This document shows, one piece after another, positions 1 through 7,293 of a stretch of DNA of 7,576 nucleotides; the stretch's first letter is position 1; each line of letters opens with the position of its first letter. This DNA comes from Desulfobulbus sp. Its GTDB lineage: Bacteria > Desulfobacterota > Desulfobulbia > Desulfobulbales > Desulfobulbaceae. Below the pieces are notes generated by a model, which made no database searches, was not told the DNA's origin, and saw only the letters and a program-made list of their open reading frames with translations. The stretch covers positions 1 to 7,576 of the forward strand of contig JAQUEZ010000282.1 in the NCBI GenBank assembly GCA_028684915.1, read 5' to 3'. A program made the position numbers and the translations under genes.

Positions 1-2
1 GC

Positions 3-1763
3 GGCTTTGAGACCCTCTCGGGAGAATGCGCCGAGGTTCTAGGTATTGAGCAGGATCTGGCCAAGCGCGATTTTCGGGAGTTGATCGAACTGGATTACTT
101 CCGCCTGATCGACCAGAAGATCATCAGCGACTTGGTGGGTGTAGTCGTTTCGCGCACGGTTTCGAGCGGTGATGTGGCGCTTTGGGTCCGCCAGCGACGG
201 CAAGGCCACTGGTATCGTGAATACCGTCACATGTACGAAGCGGTCGATTATGCGGCCCAATTCTTTCACGCCCTGGACGAAGCCACTCTGACCATGGAGT
301 CCATGGCGGACGGGGTCCAGCGGTATTGCCATTTCTGGTTCCGCCTGGACCAAATGTACCGGAAATTCATCTATCATGTTCGCTGTTCCGGAGAAATTTC
401 CTTAATGGGGACGCTGACGGATCAGGTCGAGAATCTTTACTCCAATAATTATCTCCTGAAGGTCAATAATCACTGGCAATCCTTTGTGGATGATGCCAGC
501 AAGTGGGACGCAACGCCGATCATGCTGCAAAAAAATTTCTTCGACCGGCATGTGCGGCCCGTTCTGCAAAAGGATAAAAAGATTTACGTGATCATATCCG
601 ATGCCTTCCGCTACGAGATCGGCGACGAATTCTTGGGCCTCATTCGTCAGGAAGACCGCTACGAGGCGACCCTGGAGCCCGCGTTGGCCATGCTGCCGAG
701 TTACACCCAATTGGGTATGGCGGCATTACTGCCGAACACGGAATTAGCATTGCAGGAGAATGATTCGGGAGCGGTTCTGGTCAATGGCCAAAGCTCGCAA
801 GGCACAGTCAACCGCCGTAAAATTCTCGAACAGGCCATTGCACAACGGGCGACCGCCCTAAAAGCAGATGCATTGATGGCGCTGAACAAAGAGGATTGCC
901 GGGCATTTTTGCGGGATCACGATGTCATCTATATCTACCACAACCACATCGACATCACCGGTGACAAGCGGGAATCCGAAGAACGGGTTTTTGAAGCGGT
1001 CGAAGAAACGCTCCAGGAGCTGATCCGATTGGTGAAGAAGCTGACCGGGGCCAACGCCAGCAATCTGCTGGTGACGGCGGATCATGGCTTTATTTATCAG
1101 AACCGTGCCATTGAAGAGAGTGATTTCGCTGGGAACGATGCTGTCGGCGATCAGATCTTGTTCCGTGACCGGCGCTTTGTGTTGGGTAAGGGCCTGAAGG
1201 AGGTTTCGAGCCTACGAAAATTTCAATCCTCCGAACTGAGGCTTGCGGGTGAGATGGAGGTTCAGATCCCCAAATCGATCAACCGTCTTCGGCTCAAGGG
1301 CTCCGGGAGTCGCTTTGTCCATGGGGGGGCGTCGTTGCAGGAAGTGGTCATTCCCATCATCAAAATTAATAAAAAGCGGCAAAGCGACATCTCGGCGGTT
1401 GAGGTCGATATCCTACGCGGTTCCAGCATGGTGATAACCTCCGGACAATTGGCGGTGGCCTTCTATCAGGCGCAACCGGTGACTGACAAGGTCCAGCCGA
1501 GGAAACTCCGGGCAGGCATCTATACCCAAGCGGGAGTGCTGATCTCTGATTGCCACGAATTGACCTTTGACCTGACTTCGGAGAACCCCAGGGAAAGGGA
1601 GTTGCAGGTCCGTTTTGTGCTGACCCGCAAGGCGGATGACGCCAATAACCAGGAAGTCATTCTGCTTCTGGATGAAAAACTGGCGGGGACAACCCATTAC
1701 AAGGAATACAAATCACTTCGATATCTGATGCGCCGGTCATTTACCAGCGATTTCGATTTTTAA
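3..1763 (+). CDS. pglZ: BREX type 1 phosphatase-like protein PglZ (type A), 5' partial
   Basis: The frame is open to the left edge, so the N-terminus is missing: 586 residues are visible, and type A PglZ proteins are usually about 820-860. The in-frame TTG at 81 is internal, not a start. Residues are numbered from base 3. The alkaline-phosphatase-like metal-binding core is present: a strand leading into SDAFRYE (Asp about 200, base 600), YHNHID (about 312-317, base 936) and TADHGF (Asp about 360, base 1080). The C-terminus RRSFTSDFDF looks typical of BREX PglZ. In E. coli type 1 BREX, PglZ is needed for both host methylation and phage exclusion, acting in the cytoplasm with BrxB, BrxC and PglX; its exact substrate is not settled. 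The gene ends 14 bases before brxL, the canonical order, so pglX and brxC probably lie just left of the window. The reading frame shows no damage. Confidence 0.93.
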   Translation, partial: GFETLSGECAEVLGIEQDLAKRDFRELIELDYFRLIDQKIISDLVGVVVSRTVSSGDVALWVRQRRQGHWYREYRHMYEAVDYAAQFFHALDEATLTMESMADGVQRYCHFWFRLDQMYRKFIYHVRCSGEISLMGTLTDQVENLYSNNYLLKVNNHWQSFVDDASKWDATPIMLQKNFFDRHVRPVLQKDKKIYVIISDAFRYEIGDEFLGLIRQEDRYEATLEPALAMLPSYTQLGMAALLPNTELALQENDSGAVLVNGQSSQGTVNRRKILEQAIAQRATALKADALMALNKEDCRAFLRDHDVIYIYHNHIDITGDKRESEERVFEAVEETLQELIRLVKKLTGANASNLLVTADHGFIYQNRAIEESDFAGNDAVGDQILFRDRRFVLGKGLKEVSSLRKFQSSELRLAGEMEVQIPKSINRLRLKGSGSRFVHGGASLQEVVIPIIKINKKRQSDISAVEVDILRGSSMVITSGQLAVAFYQAQPVTDKVQPRKLRAGIYTQAGVLISDCHELTFDLTSENPRERELQVRFVLTRKADDANNQEVILLLDEKLAGTTHYKEYKSLRYLMRRSFTSDFDF

Positions 1764-1777
1764 GGGATGAGAGAGCC

Positions 1778-3838
1778 ATGAACGAACTTGATCAAAAAAT
1801 CAACGCGCATTTCTCGGGGCTTGTCGTTCGCAAGGATCTGGTCAAGACCGTCAAGGGCAACGCGATTGTTCCTTCCTATGTGCTTGAATACCTTTTGGGG
1901 CAATACTGCGCGACCAGCGACGACGCTACCATTCAGACCGGCATCGAAACTGTTAAAGAGATCCTGCGGTTGCACTACGTGCACCGTAACGAAGCCGGCC
2001 TGGTACGCTCCAATATCAAAGAGAAAGGCCGCTACAAGGTCATCGACAAGATCAGCGTGTCGTTGAACGACAAGGATGATGTCTATGAGGCGGAATTTTC
2101 CAACCTCGGCATCAAGAAAGTGCTGGTCGACTCCGGCACAGTCAAGACTCATCCCAAGCTGCTGGTGAGCGGCGTTTGGTGCATTGCAGATATCGAGTAC
2201 GAGTTCACCGAGGACAAAAGATCCTCTCCGTGGATATTATCCTCTTTGAAGCCAATCCAATTATCTCAGTTTGATTTTGACAGTTATATTGAGGCGAGGA
2301 AAAAATTCACTACCGATGAGTGGATCGACCTGCTGATCCAGAGCATCGGCTTCAATCCGGAGATGTTTGGCAAGCGGAGCAAGCTGCTGCAGTTGGTTCG
2401 CCTGATTCCTTACTGTGAACGGAACTACAACCTGATTGAGCTAGGACCTAAAGGAACGGGGAAATCACATATTTATTCCGAGTTTTCACCCCATGGCATT
2501 TTGATTTCCGGTGGAGAAGTCAGCGTCCCTAAGCTTTTCGTCAATAATGCCAACGGCAAGATAGGCCTGGTCGGTTACTGGGACGCGGTCGCCTTTGATG
2601 AATTTGCTGGAAAGAACAAGCGGATTGACAAGGCGTTGGTCGACATCATGAAGAACTACATGGCCAACAAATCTTTTTCTCGTGGTGTCGAAACCCTTGG
2701 AGCAGAGGCGTCGATGGTCTTTGTTGGCAACACCCAGCATACCGTTCCCTATATGCTCAAACACTCAAATCTGTTCGAGGAACTGCCCGACAAGTTTTAC
2801 GATTCCGCCTTCCTCGACCGGCTCCATTTCTACATCCCTGGTTGGGAAGTGGACATCATTCGCGGGGAAATGTTCTCCGATGGCTATGGGTTCGTAGTGG
2901 ATTACCTGGCCGAAATCCTTCGTTCAACGCGAAACCACGACTATTCTGATCGCTACAAGACGCTCTTTTCTCTTTCGTCCGATATTTCTACCCGTGACCG
3001 GGACGGTATCAACAAGACCTTCTCCGGGCTGATGAAAATCCTCTTTCCCCATGACGGCGCGTCGAAAGAAGAGATCGAGGAGTTGCTCAAGTTCGCTATT
3101 GAAGGCCGAAAACGCGTCAAAGACCAATTGATGCGCATCGATTCCACTTACCCCAAGGTACGTTTCACCTACCAGGATACCTCAGGCCAGGACAGACAAG
3201 TGAGGACTCTCGAAGAGGAGGAGTTTTTTCACTATTATCACAAGACAGTTGCCAACGGCAGCGCCACCGAAGGATCCAAAGGTGATGAAGGACAATCGCC
3301 AGCCCCGGATGTCACGGAGGAAGAGCCCTCCGCATCTGAGCAATCACTTAAGGAACAACACCTAACCTTTCAGGAAAACCAGCGCGGTATCTCCTTCGAC
3401 ACCCTGTTTGGCCCTTATCTGCGGGGGGCGAAGAAAATTACCATTACCGATCCGTATGTCCGCCTCTTTTATCAGACGCGAAACTTCATGGAATTCCTGG
3501 AAACGGTGGTGAAGCATAAACCGAGGGAAGAAGAAATTGCGGTTCACCTGATAACGACAGAAGACGAATTCAAGGGAGAAATTCAAAAAACTCACCTTGA
3601 AAAAATCAAGGAATCCTCAGGGGCAGTAGGCATCGGTTTTACCTGGGAGTTCGATAACACCGGCACCATCCATGCCCGCCATATCGTGACCGATCATGGC
3701 TGGAAGATCCTTCTGGATCGAGGCTTGGATATCTTTCAACACTATGAAATGAATGACGCCTTCACCTTTGCCAATCGTCTGCAACAGTACAGGCCGTGCA
3801 AAGCGTTTGAGGTAACGTACCTGAAAAACAAGGAGTAA
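1778..3838 (+). CDS. brxL: BREX AAA+ effector BrxL with C-terminal MIT_C-like domain
   Basis: A 686-residue protein. The ATG is preceded by AAGGGATGAGAG, which fits a ribosome binding site. Residues 1-180 form the BrxL N-terminal region. The AAA+ core has Walker A GPKGTGKS (223-230), Walker B VAFDEF (271-276), sensor-1-like VFVGNTQ (314-320) and a probable arginine finger in LDRLHFYIPGWE (346-357). The short-BrxL core ends near VRTLEE (475-480). An acidic, Ser/Glu-rich linker follows (about 489-530). From about 537 the protein changes family: FDTLFGPYL, ITITDPYVRLFYQ, VHLITT, FTWEFDNTGTIH and GWKILLDRGLDIF follow, in order, the MITD1 C-terminal (MIT_C, phospholipase D-like) domain as I remember it. 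No HKD catalytic motif is seen. In known systems BrxL is a DNA-binding, MCM-like ring ATPase needed for phage restriction but not for methylation. What the extra domain does is unknown; membrane or partner binding is inference. Confidence 0.92.
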   Translation: MNELDQKINAHFSGLVVRKDLVKTVKGNAIVPSYVLEYLLGQYCATSDDATIQTGIETVKEILRLHYVHRNEAGLVRSNIKEKGRYKVIDKISVSLNDKDDVYEAEFSNLGIKKVLVDSGTVKTHPKLLVSGVWCIADIEYEFTEDKRSSPWILSSLKPIQLSQFDFDSYIEARKKFTTDEWIDLLIQSIGFNPEMFGKRSKLLQLVRLIPYCERNYNLIELGPKGTGKSHIYSEFSPHGILISGGEVSVPKLFVNNANGKIGLVGYWDAVAFDEFAGKNKRIDKALVDIMKNYMANKSFSRGVETLGAEASMVFVGNTQHTVPYMLKHSNLFEELPDKFYDSAFLDRLHFYIPGWEVDIIRGEMFSDGYGFVVDYLAEILRSTRNHDYSDRYKTLFSLSSDISTRDRDGINKTFSGLMKILFPHDGASKEEIEELLKFAIEGRKRVKDQLMRIDSTYPKVRFTYQDTSGQDRQVRTLEEEEFFHYYHKTVANGSATEGSKGDEGQSPAPDVTEEEPSASEQSLKEQHLTFQENQRGISFDTLFGPYLRGAKKITITDPYVRLFYQTRNFMEFLETVVKHKPREEEIAVHLITTEDEFKGEIQKTHLEKIKESSGAVGIGFTWEFDNTGTIHARHIVTDHGWKILLDRGLDIFQHYEMNDAFTFANRLQQYRPCKAFEVTYLKNKE
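3386..3835 (+). other. MIT_C-like (phospholipase D-fold) domain of BrxL
   Basis: This is the part of brxL encoding about residues 537-686. The motif order GPYL, TDPYVR with a following YQTRN, HLITT, WEFDNTGTIH, then DHGWKILLDRGLDIFQ matches, from memory, the C-terminal domain of human MITD1, which binds phosphoinositide membranes and ESCRT-III during cell abscission. As in MITD1, the HxK-x4-D residues of active phospholipase D enzymes are absent, so a binding rather than a catalytic role is likelier. The domain sits where long BrxL proteins have their Lon-like region. The assignment rests on pattern recognition, not an alignment. Confidence 0.72.
3830..3835 (+). promoter_or_regulatory. Ribosome binding site for the small membrane protein
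   Basis: AAGGAG forms the last two codons of brxL and lies 10 bases before the ATG at 3846. It supports the start of the 62-codon gene and suggests that ribosomes finishing brxL restart there. Confidence 0.7.
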
Positions 3839-3845
3839 GCCGCCA

Positions 3846-4034
3846 ATGACTCAAGATGATGATGACGGCAGAGGCCTGATTGTTGAGGATGATCCGGCTC
3901 TCGATTACATTCTTTACGAGGAAATGTCCAAAAATGATCAAAAGCAGGAAGGTGGTCGGAGAGGCTGCCTCGGATTTTTTTTACTGTTTTTATTACCGGT
4001 AGCGAGCACGATGTTTTTCTACTGGAAATGTTAG
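3846..4034 (+). CDS. Small acidic single-pass membrane protein, unknown function
   Basis: I do not recognise this 62-residue protein. Residues 1-36 are strongly acidic (DDDD at 4-7, EDD at 14-16, EE at 25-26) and have no signal peptide. A short basic patch (GGRRG, 36-40) precedes one hydrophobic segment of about 20 residues (41-60), and the protein ends in Lys-Cys. The layout predicts a tail-anchored protein with its acidic part in the cytoplasm. The start is supported by AAGGAG 10 bases upstream. It begins 7 bases after the brxL stop, so it is probably translated from the BREX mRNA. Base composition across the hydrophobic end is T-rich, as expected for a membrane segment. A real gene is likely because of its spacing, ribosome binding site and coherent topology. 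A role in anchoring or tuning the MIT_C-bearing BrxL is speculation. Confidence 0.7.
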   Translation: MTQDDDDGRGLIVEDDPALDYILYEEMSKNDQKQEGGRRGCLGFFLLFLLPVASTMFFYWKC

Positions 4035-4137
4035 GCAATCTATTGTTGCCACATGCCGCGCAAATAATAGTCAACTCAAACTCGCGTGCAAGTCACCACC
4101 TCCTTACTCCCGTTTTTTTTTCGGCAGATAGCGAGGT

Positions 4138-4155
4138 CAGGAACATAAAATCCTG
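4138..4155. repeat. Short inverted repeat, possible operator
   Basis: CAGGA and TCCTG flank an 8-base AT-rich centre, giving an 18-base dyad. It covers the place where the -35 region of the downstream promoter would be. Arms of five bases occur often by chance, so an operator role is only a suggestion. Confidence 0.25.
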
Positions 4156-4167
4156 TCAGTTTCTAGA

Positions 4168-4173
4168 TATAAT
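4168..4173 (+). promoter_or_regulatory. Consensus -10 box for the CoiA-like/UvrD operon
   Basis: TATAAT matches the sigma-70 -10 consensus exactly. No good -35 is present 16-18 bases upstream, where the sequence is AT-rich. Transcription would start about 6-8 bases downstream, at or next to the ATG at 4180, so the mRNA would be almost leaderless. A separate promoter fits the change of composition after the BREX genes. Confidence 0.5.
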
Positions 4174-4179
4174 TTCTGA

Positions 4180-5154
4180 ATGACTGCAACATATCGATAT
4201 GGATTTGATGTGCATGGTGAGATTCAAGATGTCGCCACGCTACACAAATATAAAATTTCCAATCTTGAACCTTTTTCATGTGTCGGGTGCGGAGCCCCTC
4301 TAACTGCCAAGCTTGGTCCAAAAAATATTAAACACTTTGCACATGCATCAGGTGATGGCTGTGGTAAAGAGACCTACCTGCATATACTTGGGAAACGCAT
4401 CTTTATAGAGACTTATTTGAATTGTCTTAAACCAGATAAATCTTTCATAGTGGCACTTGATACAAGCATTGAATGCACTCAATTTGAAGAATCCTTAGGA
4501 CACCCATGTCGTTCCCGTGAAATCCATGAATTTGACCTAACGGACTATTTCGGCAATGTTACTGAAGAAGCTTGGCATGACGGTTACCGTCCAGATGTGC
4601 TGTTAACAACGGATAAAACAACCGAAGCTATCTATATCGAAATTGCTGTCCATCATAAATCTTCGGACGATAAAATTAATAGTGGTCGTAAGATCATTGA
4701 ATATTCAATTGAATCTGAAGACGATATTTCTATTCTTAAAAATACTCGATTAGATGCCGAAACAGCAAACGTTGAGCTGTTCAATTTCAATCCGAAGCCA
4801 ATCCGAGGGAATATCTGCAATGGGAAATGCAAATGTTATTCCGATTACTTCACCGTTGATAGAAATGGGCGAGCCGCTATCTTAAACGCTACTTCAGATA
4901 TAATTGATCGAGATATAAAAAATCAACGCATATGGTTTTACTCTATATGTCAGGATGAAGAGAACAAACGTGCTGAATTTAGAAAATTCTTAAAGGATGC
5001 TATTAACAAAGGAGCCAAAATTAGAAATTGTTTAGTTTGCATGCATTACGAATTAACAGAATTCACTAATTTTCTTGTTTGCCGGAAACACAAAAAGAAA
5101 GTTTCTTCGGCCGAAGCCTTCAGATGTAGTTGTTTCACCATCGATAGGTCCTAA
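4180..5154 (+). CDS. CoiA-like nuclease-fold protein, partner of the downstream helicase
   Basis: A 324-residue protein resembling the competence protein CoiA-like family. The N-terminal part has a zinc-ribbon-like CVGC (34-37), HFAH (52-55), a further Cys (61) and the helix KETYLHILGKRIF (63-75), typical of this family. The nuclease core appears as RPDVLL (Asp 139) and YIEIAVHHK (Glu 154, Lys 160), a PD-(D/E)xK-like arrangement. The C-terminal third is cysteine-rich: 213, 217 and 219; 284 and 287; 301; 316 and 318, suggesting zinc binding. In streptococci CoiA acts in transformation, but relatives occur widely outside competence genes. An in-frame TGA directly precedes the ATG, so no longer start exists, and there is no Shine-Dalgarno sequence. 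GTG at 4210 is a possible later start. The stop overlaps the helicase start by one base. DNA cleavage in a defence module is inferred from context. Confidence 0.75.
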   Translation: MTATYRYGFDVHGEIQDVATLHKYKISNLEPFSCVGCGAPLTAKLGPKNIKHFAHASGDGCGKETYLHILGKRIFIETYLNCLKPDKSFIVALDTSIECTQFEESLGHPCRSREIHEFDLTDYFGNVTEEAWHDGYRPDVLLTTDKTTEAIYIEIAVHHKSSDDKINSGRKIIEYSIESEDDISILKNTRLDAETANVELFNFNPKPIRGNICNGKCKCYSDYFTVDRNGRAAILNATSDIIDRDIKNQRIWFYSICQDEENKRAEFRKFLKDAINKGAKIRNCLVCMHYELTEFTNFLVCRKHKKKVSSAEAFRCSCFTIDRS

Positions 5155-7271
5155 TGCCTTCCGCCAGTATCTTAACATCTATTTTGGAACCACTTAATCA
5201 AGAGCAACGCGCTGTAGTGGTCCACAAAAACGGACACGCGATAGTTTCTGCAGTTGCTGGCTCAGGAAAAACTCTAACTTTGGTACATCGAATTCTTTTT
5301 TTGCTCAACAAGGGGGCTGACCATAAAAGAATTCTCGCCGTGATGTACAACCGTGACATTAAAGAAATATTCAAAAATCGTCTTGCAATTGCTTGTGAAC
5401 AATATGGCTTCACGCCTCCAGAGGTTTTGACCTACCATGGCTTAGGGCTTCGCATTTACAACAAGCTGATTCAAGAAAAAAAATTGAGTCCCACAGTACA
5501 TTTGGATGGAAGCGACCTTAGATTTCGCCATCTCCTGATACGTGCCTTAGAGCAAGCCGGAGAAGAAAGTGACGAAGGGGATTTCGCATCTGATTCGAAT
5601 GAATTTTTGACAGAATTTAGTGATTTAATTACTCGTTGGAAAAGTGACTTGCTGCAACCCGCAGAAGTGATCAGTTCAATTGATTTTGAATATATCAACA
5701 TCGTTTTCAAGCGAGCTTATCGGTATTTTGAGGATCTTCGACTCGAAGAAGGGTTCCGAACATTTTCTGATATGATTTATGATCCAGCTATAGCCATTAG
5801 AGAAGATGATGGAATAGGAGATTGGGTAGGTAACAGATATGATTACATTATCATCGATGAATATCAGGATATAAATCTAGCGCAGCAGGAAATTATCCAA
5901 AGCGTCGCTGGCACGAGAGCTATAGTGATGGCAGTTGGCGATGAGGACCAATGTATATATGAATGGCGTGGTTCGCGACCAGACTATATGTCAGGACTAT
6001 TCGAACAATTTTTCAACGGCGGCAAACGCTACGTTCTTTCTAATACCTATCGATTTGGCCACACACTTTCCTGCGTAGCCAACATGGTGATGTACCACAA
6101 CAAAAAAAGAACAAAAAAACTTTGCTTATCCTGTAACGATACTCCACAAACAAAAATACGAATCCACCTGCAACCGGAAGGCATTAGTAATGGGTTAATA
6201 TCAAATCTTGTTCAGCAATGGGCAAGCCAAGGAAGGCAGCTCAGTGAGGTTGTGATTCTCGTTCGGAGTTGGGCGATGGTTATTGAATCAGAAATGGAAC
6301 TGATGGCGGCCGGAATCCATTATGTTTTAGGCGATAAAAGCAAATCGTATAAATCTCGTCCTGAAATTCTGGCGCTTATCGGGTTTATGGCCTTGGGATT
6401 ACCCAACGGTCTGGACTCAATTAACAGCCCAGACGAACGCAAGCGCATACTTCTCGCGATGTTCAAATATTCCGACCTTTACCTCAAAAAAGCTCAACGG
6501 GATGTTCTGGCATTTCAGTTATCTAATAACCCGAAAAGTTATCAAATCATCCTGAAAGAGACCGCCGCAGATAATAAACTATCGGCAAAAATAAAAAGCC
6601 AGCTGTTATCTATTTCCGAGCAGTGGAAGGGATTGGAAAACTGTTTACACCGTGAGCAGCATGGACACGAAGCAGTATCGAAAATCGATAGAGTTACCAG
6701 TTTCAACGAGCGCTTAACCAAAGGATATATCCAGCAACAGTCCGCAAATGATTCAGTTCGAACCGTTTTGGCTTTAATGGAACAAGCAAAAAAACGGAAG
6801 CTGAATTTGCTCCAACTGTTCGAGGAGCTTTCAAAACATGATTCTACAGAGAATAAACAAGGAGGCGCGGTTCTTATTACCTCGGTTCATAAAGCCAAGG
6901 GAGGAGAATGGCCGATTGTTATCATTCCACAGTTAACAGATGGCCGTTTTCCTCATTTCGGTGAGAAAGAACCTGATGACGCCAGTATTGAGCAAGAGCG
7001 CAGGCTCTTCTATGTCGCAATTACAAGAGCTGTGGAACGCCTTGATTTAATAGCTCCCAAAGACGACTACCTGCTGGACTGGTTAGACAATTGTCGTTTT
7101 GGCTCTCCCAAAAAACGTGAAATTAAAGCCAGTCGTTTTCTTTATGAGACGGGGCTTTTTCGTGCGCAACAAATATTTTCTGATCTTAACCAGGAAATAT
7201 CCCACGATGAGATCACACTTGGGGAAAAAGAATTTCTCTACAAAACGTATCTCAAAAAAATCCAACAATGA
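5154..7271 (+). CDS. UvrD/Rep-family superfamily 1 DNA helicase
   Basis: A 705-residue protein with all SF1A motifs intact: Q motif LNQEQRAVV (14-22), Walker A AGSGKT (35-40), motif Ia near ILAVMYNRD (60-68), motif II IIIDEYQD (232-239), motif III VGDEDQCIYEWRG (261-273), motif IV NTYRFG (297-302), motif V TSVHKAKGGEW (576-586) and motif VI EQERRLFYVAITRA (614-627). It should be an ATP-driven 3'-5' translocase or helicase. The last 75 residues contain no RecB/AddA-type nuclease motif, so any cutting would have to come from a partner. The ATG lies in TAATG, sharing one base with the upstream stop. Only a weak AGG precedes it, so coupled translation is likely. The sequence is too divergent to be housekeeping UvrD, Rep or PcrA, and the neighbour suggests a dedicated nuclease-helicase pair. 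It is AT-rich compared with the BREX genes. Confidence 0.9.
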   Translation: MPSASILTSILEPLNQEQRAVVVHKNGHAIVSAVAGSGKTLTLVHRILFLLNKGADHKRILAVMYNRDIKEIFKNRLAIACEQYGFTPPEVLTYHGLGLRIYNKLIQEKKLSPTVHLDGSDLRFRHLLIRALEQAGEESDEGDFASDSNEFLTEFSDLITRWKSDLLQPAEVISSIDFEYINIVFKRAYRYFEDLRLEEGFRTFSDMIYDPAIAIREDDGIGDWVGNRYDYIIIDEYQDINLAQQEIIQSVAGTRAIVMAVGDEDQCIYEWRGSRPDYMSGLFEQFFNGGKRYVLSNTYRFGHTLSCVANMVMYHNKKRTKKLCLSCNDTPQTKIRIHLQPEGISNGLISNLVQQWASQGRQLSEVVILVRSWAMVIESEMELMAAGIHYVLGDKSKSYKSRPEILALIGFMALGLPNGLDSINSPDERKRILLAMFKYSDLYLKKAQRDVLAFQLSNNPKSYQIILKETAADNKLSAKIKSQLLSISEQWKGLENCLHREQHGHEAVSKIDRVTSFNERLTKGYIQQQSANDSVRTVLALMEQAKKRKLNLLQLFEELSKHDSTENKQGGAVLITSVHKAKGGEWPIVIIPQLTDGRFPHFGEKEPDDASIEQERRLFYVAITRAVERLDLIAPKDDYLLDWLDNCRFGSPKKREIKASRFLYETGLFRAQQIFSDLNQEISHDEITLGEKEFLYKTYLKKIQQ

Positions 7272-7293
7272 ATTGGAATAGTTCAAAAAAATC

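Noticed and set aside
81..83. TTG as the true start of pglZ.
   Set aside because: The frame stays open to base 3 without a stop, and the protein would be far shorter than type A PglZ proteins.
3386..3835. Active phospholipase D or Lon protease site in the BrxL C-terminus.
   Set aside because: No HxK-x4-D motif and no recognisable Lon Ser-Lys dyad context could be found.
4034..4050. GGCAA/TTGCC inverted repeat just after the small gene as an intrinsic terminator.
   Set aside because: The stem has only five pairs and no T-run follows.
3742..4074. A 110-codon minus-strand frame overlapping the brxL end and the small membrane protein, with an early CAAC pattern.
   Set aside because: It starts at TTG, the good ribosome binding sequence is about 22 bases too far upstream, and it runs antisense to two better supported genes; the protein resembles no family.
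4113..4121. Run of nine T as the terminator of the BREX operon.
   Set aside because: No stable hairpin precedes it on the plus strand; only a three-pair CCG/CGG match surrounds the T-run.
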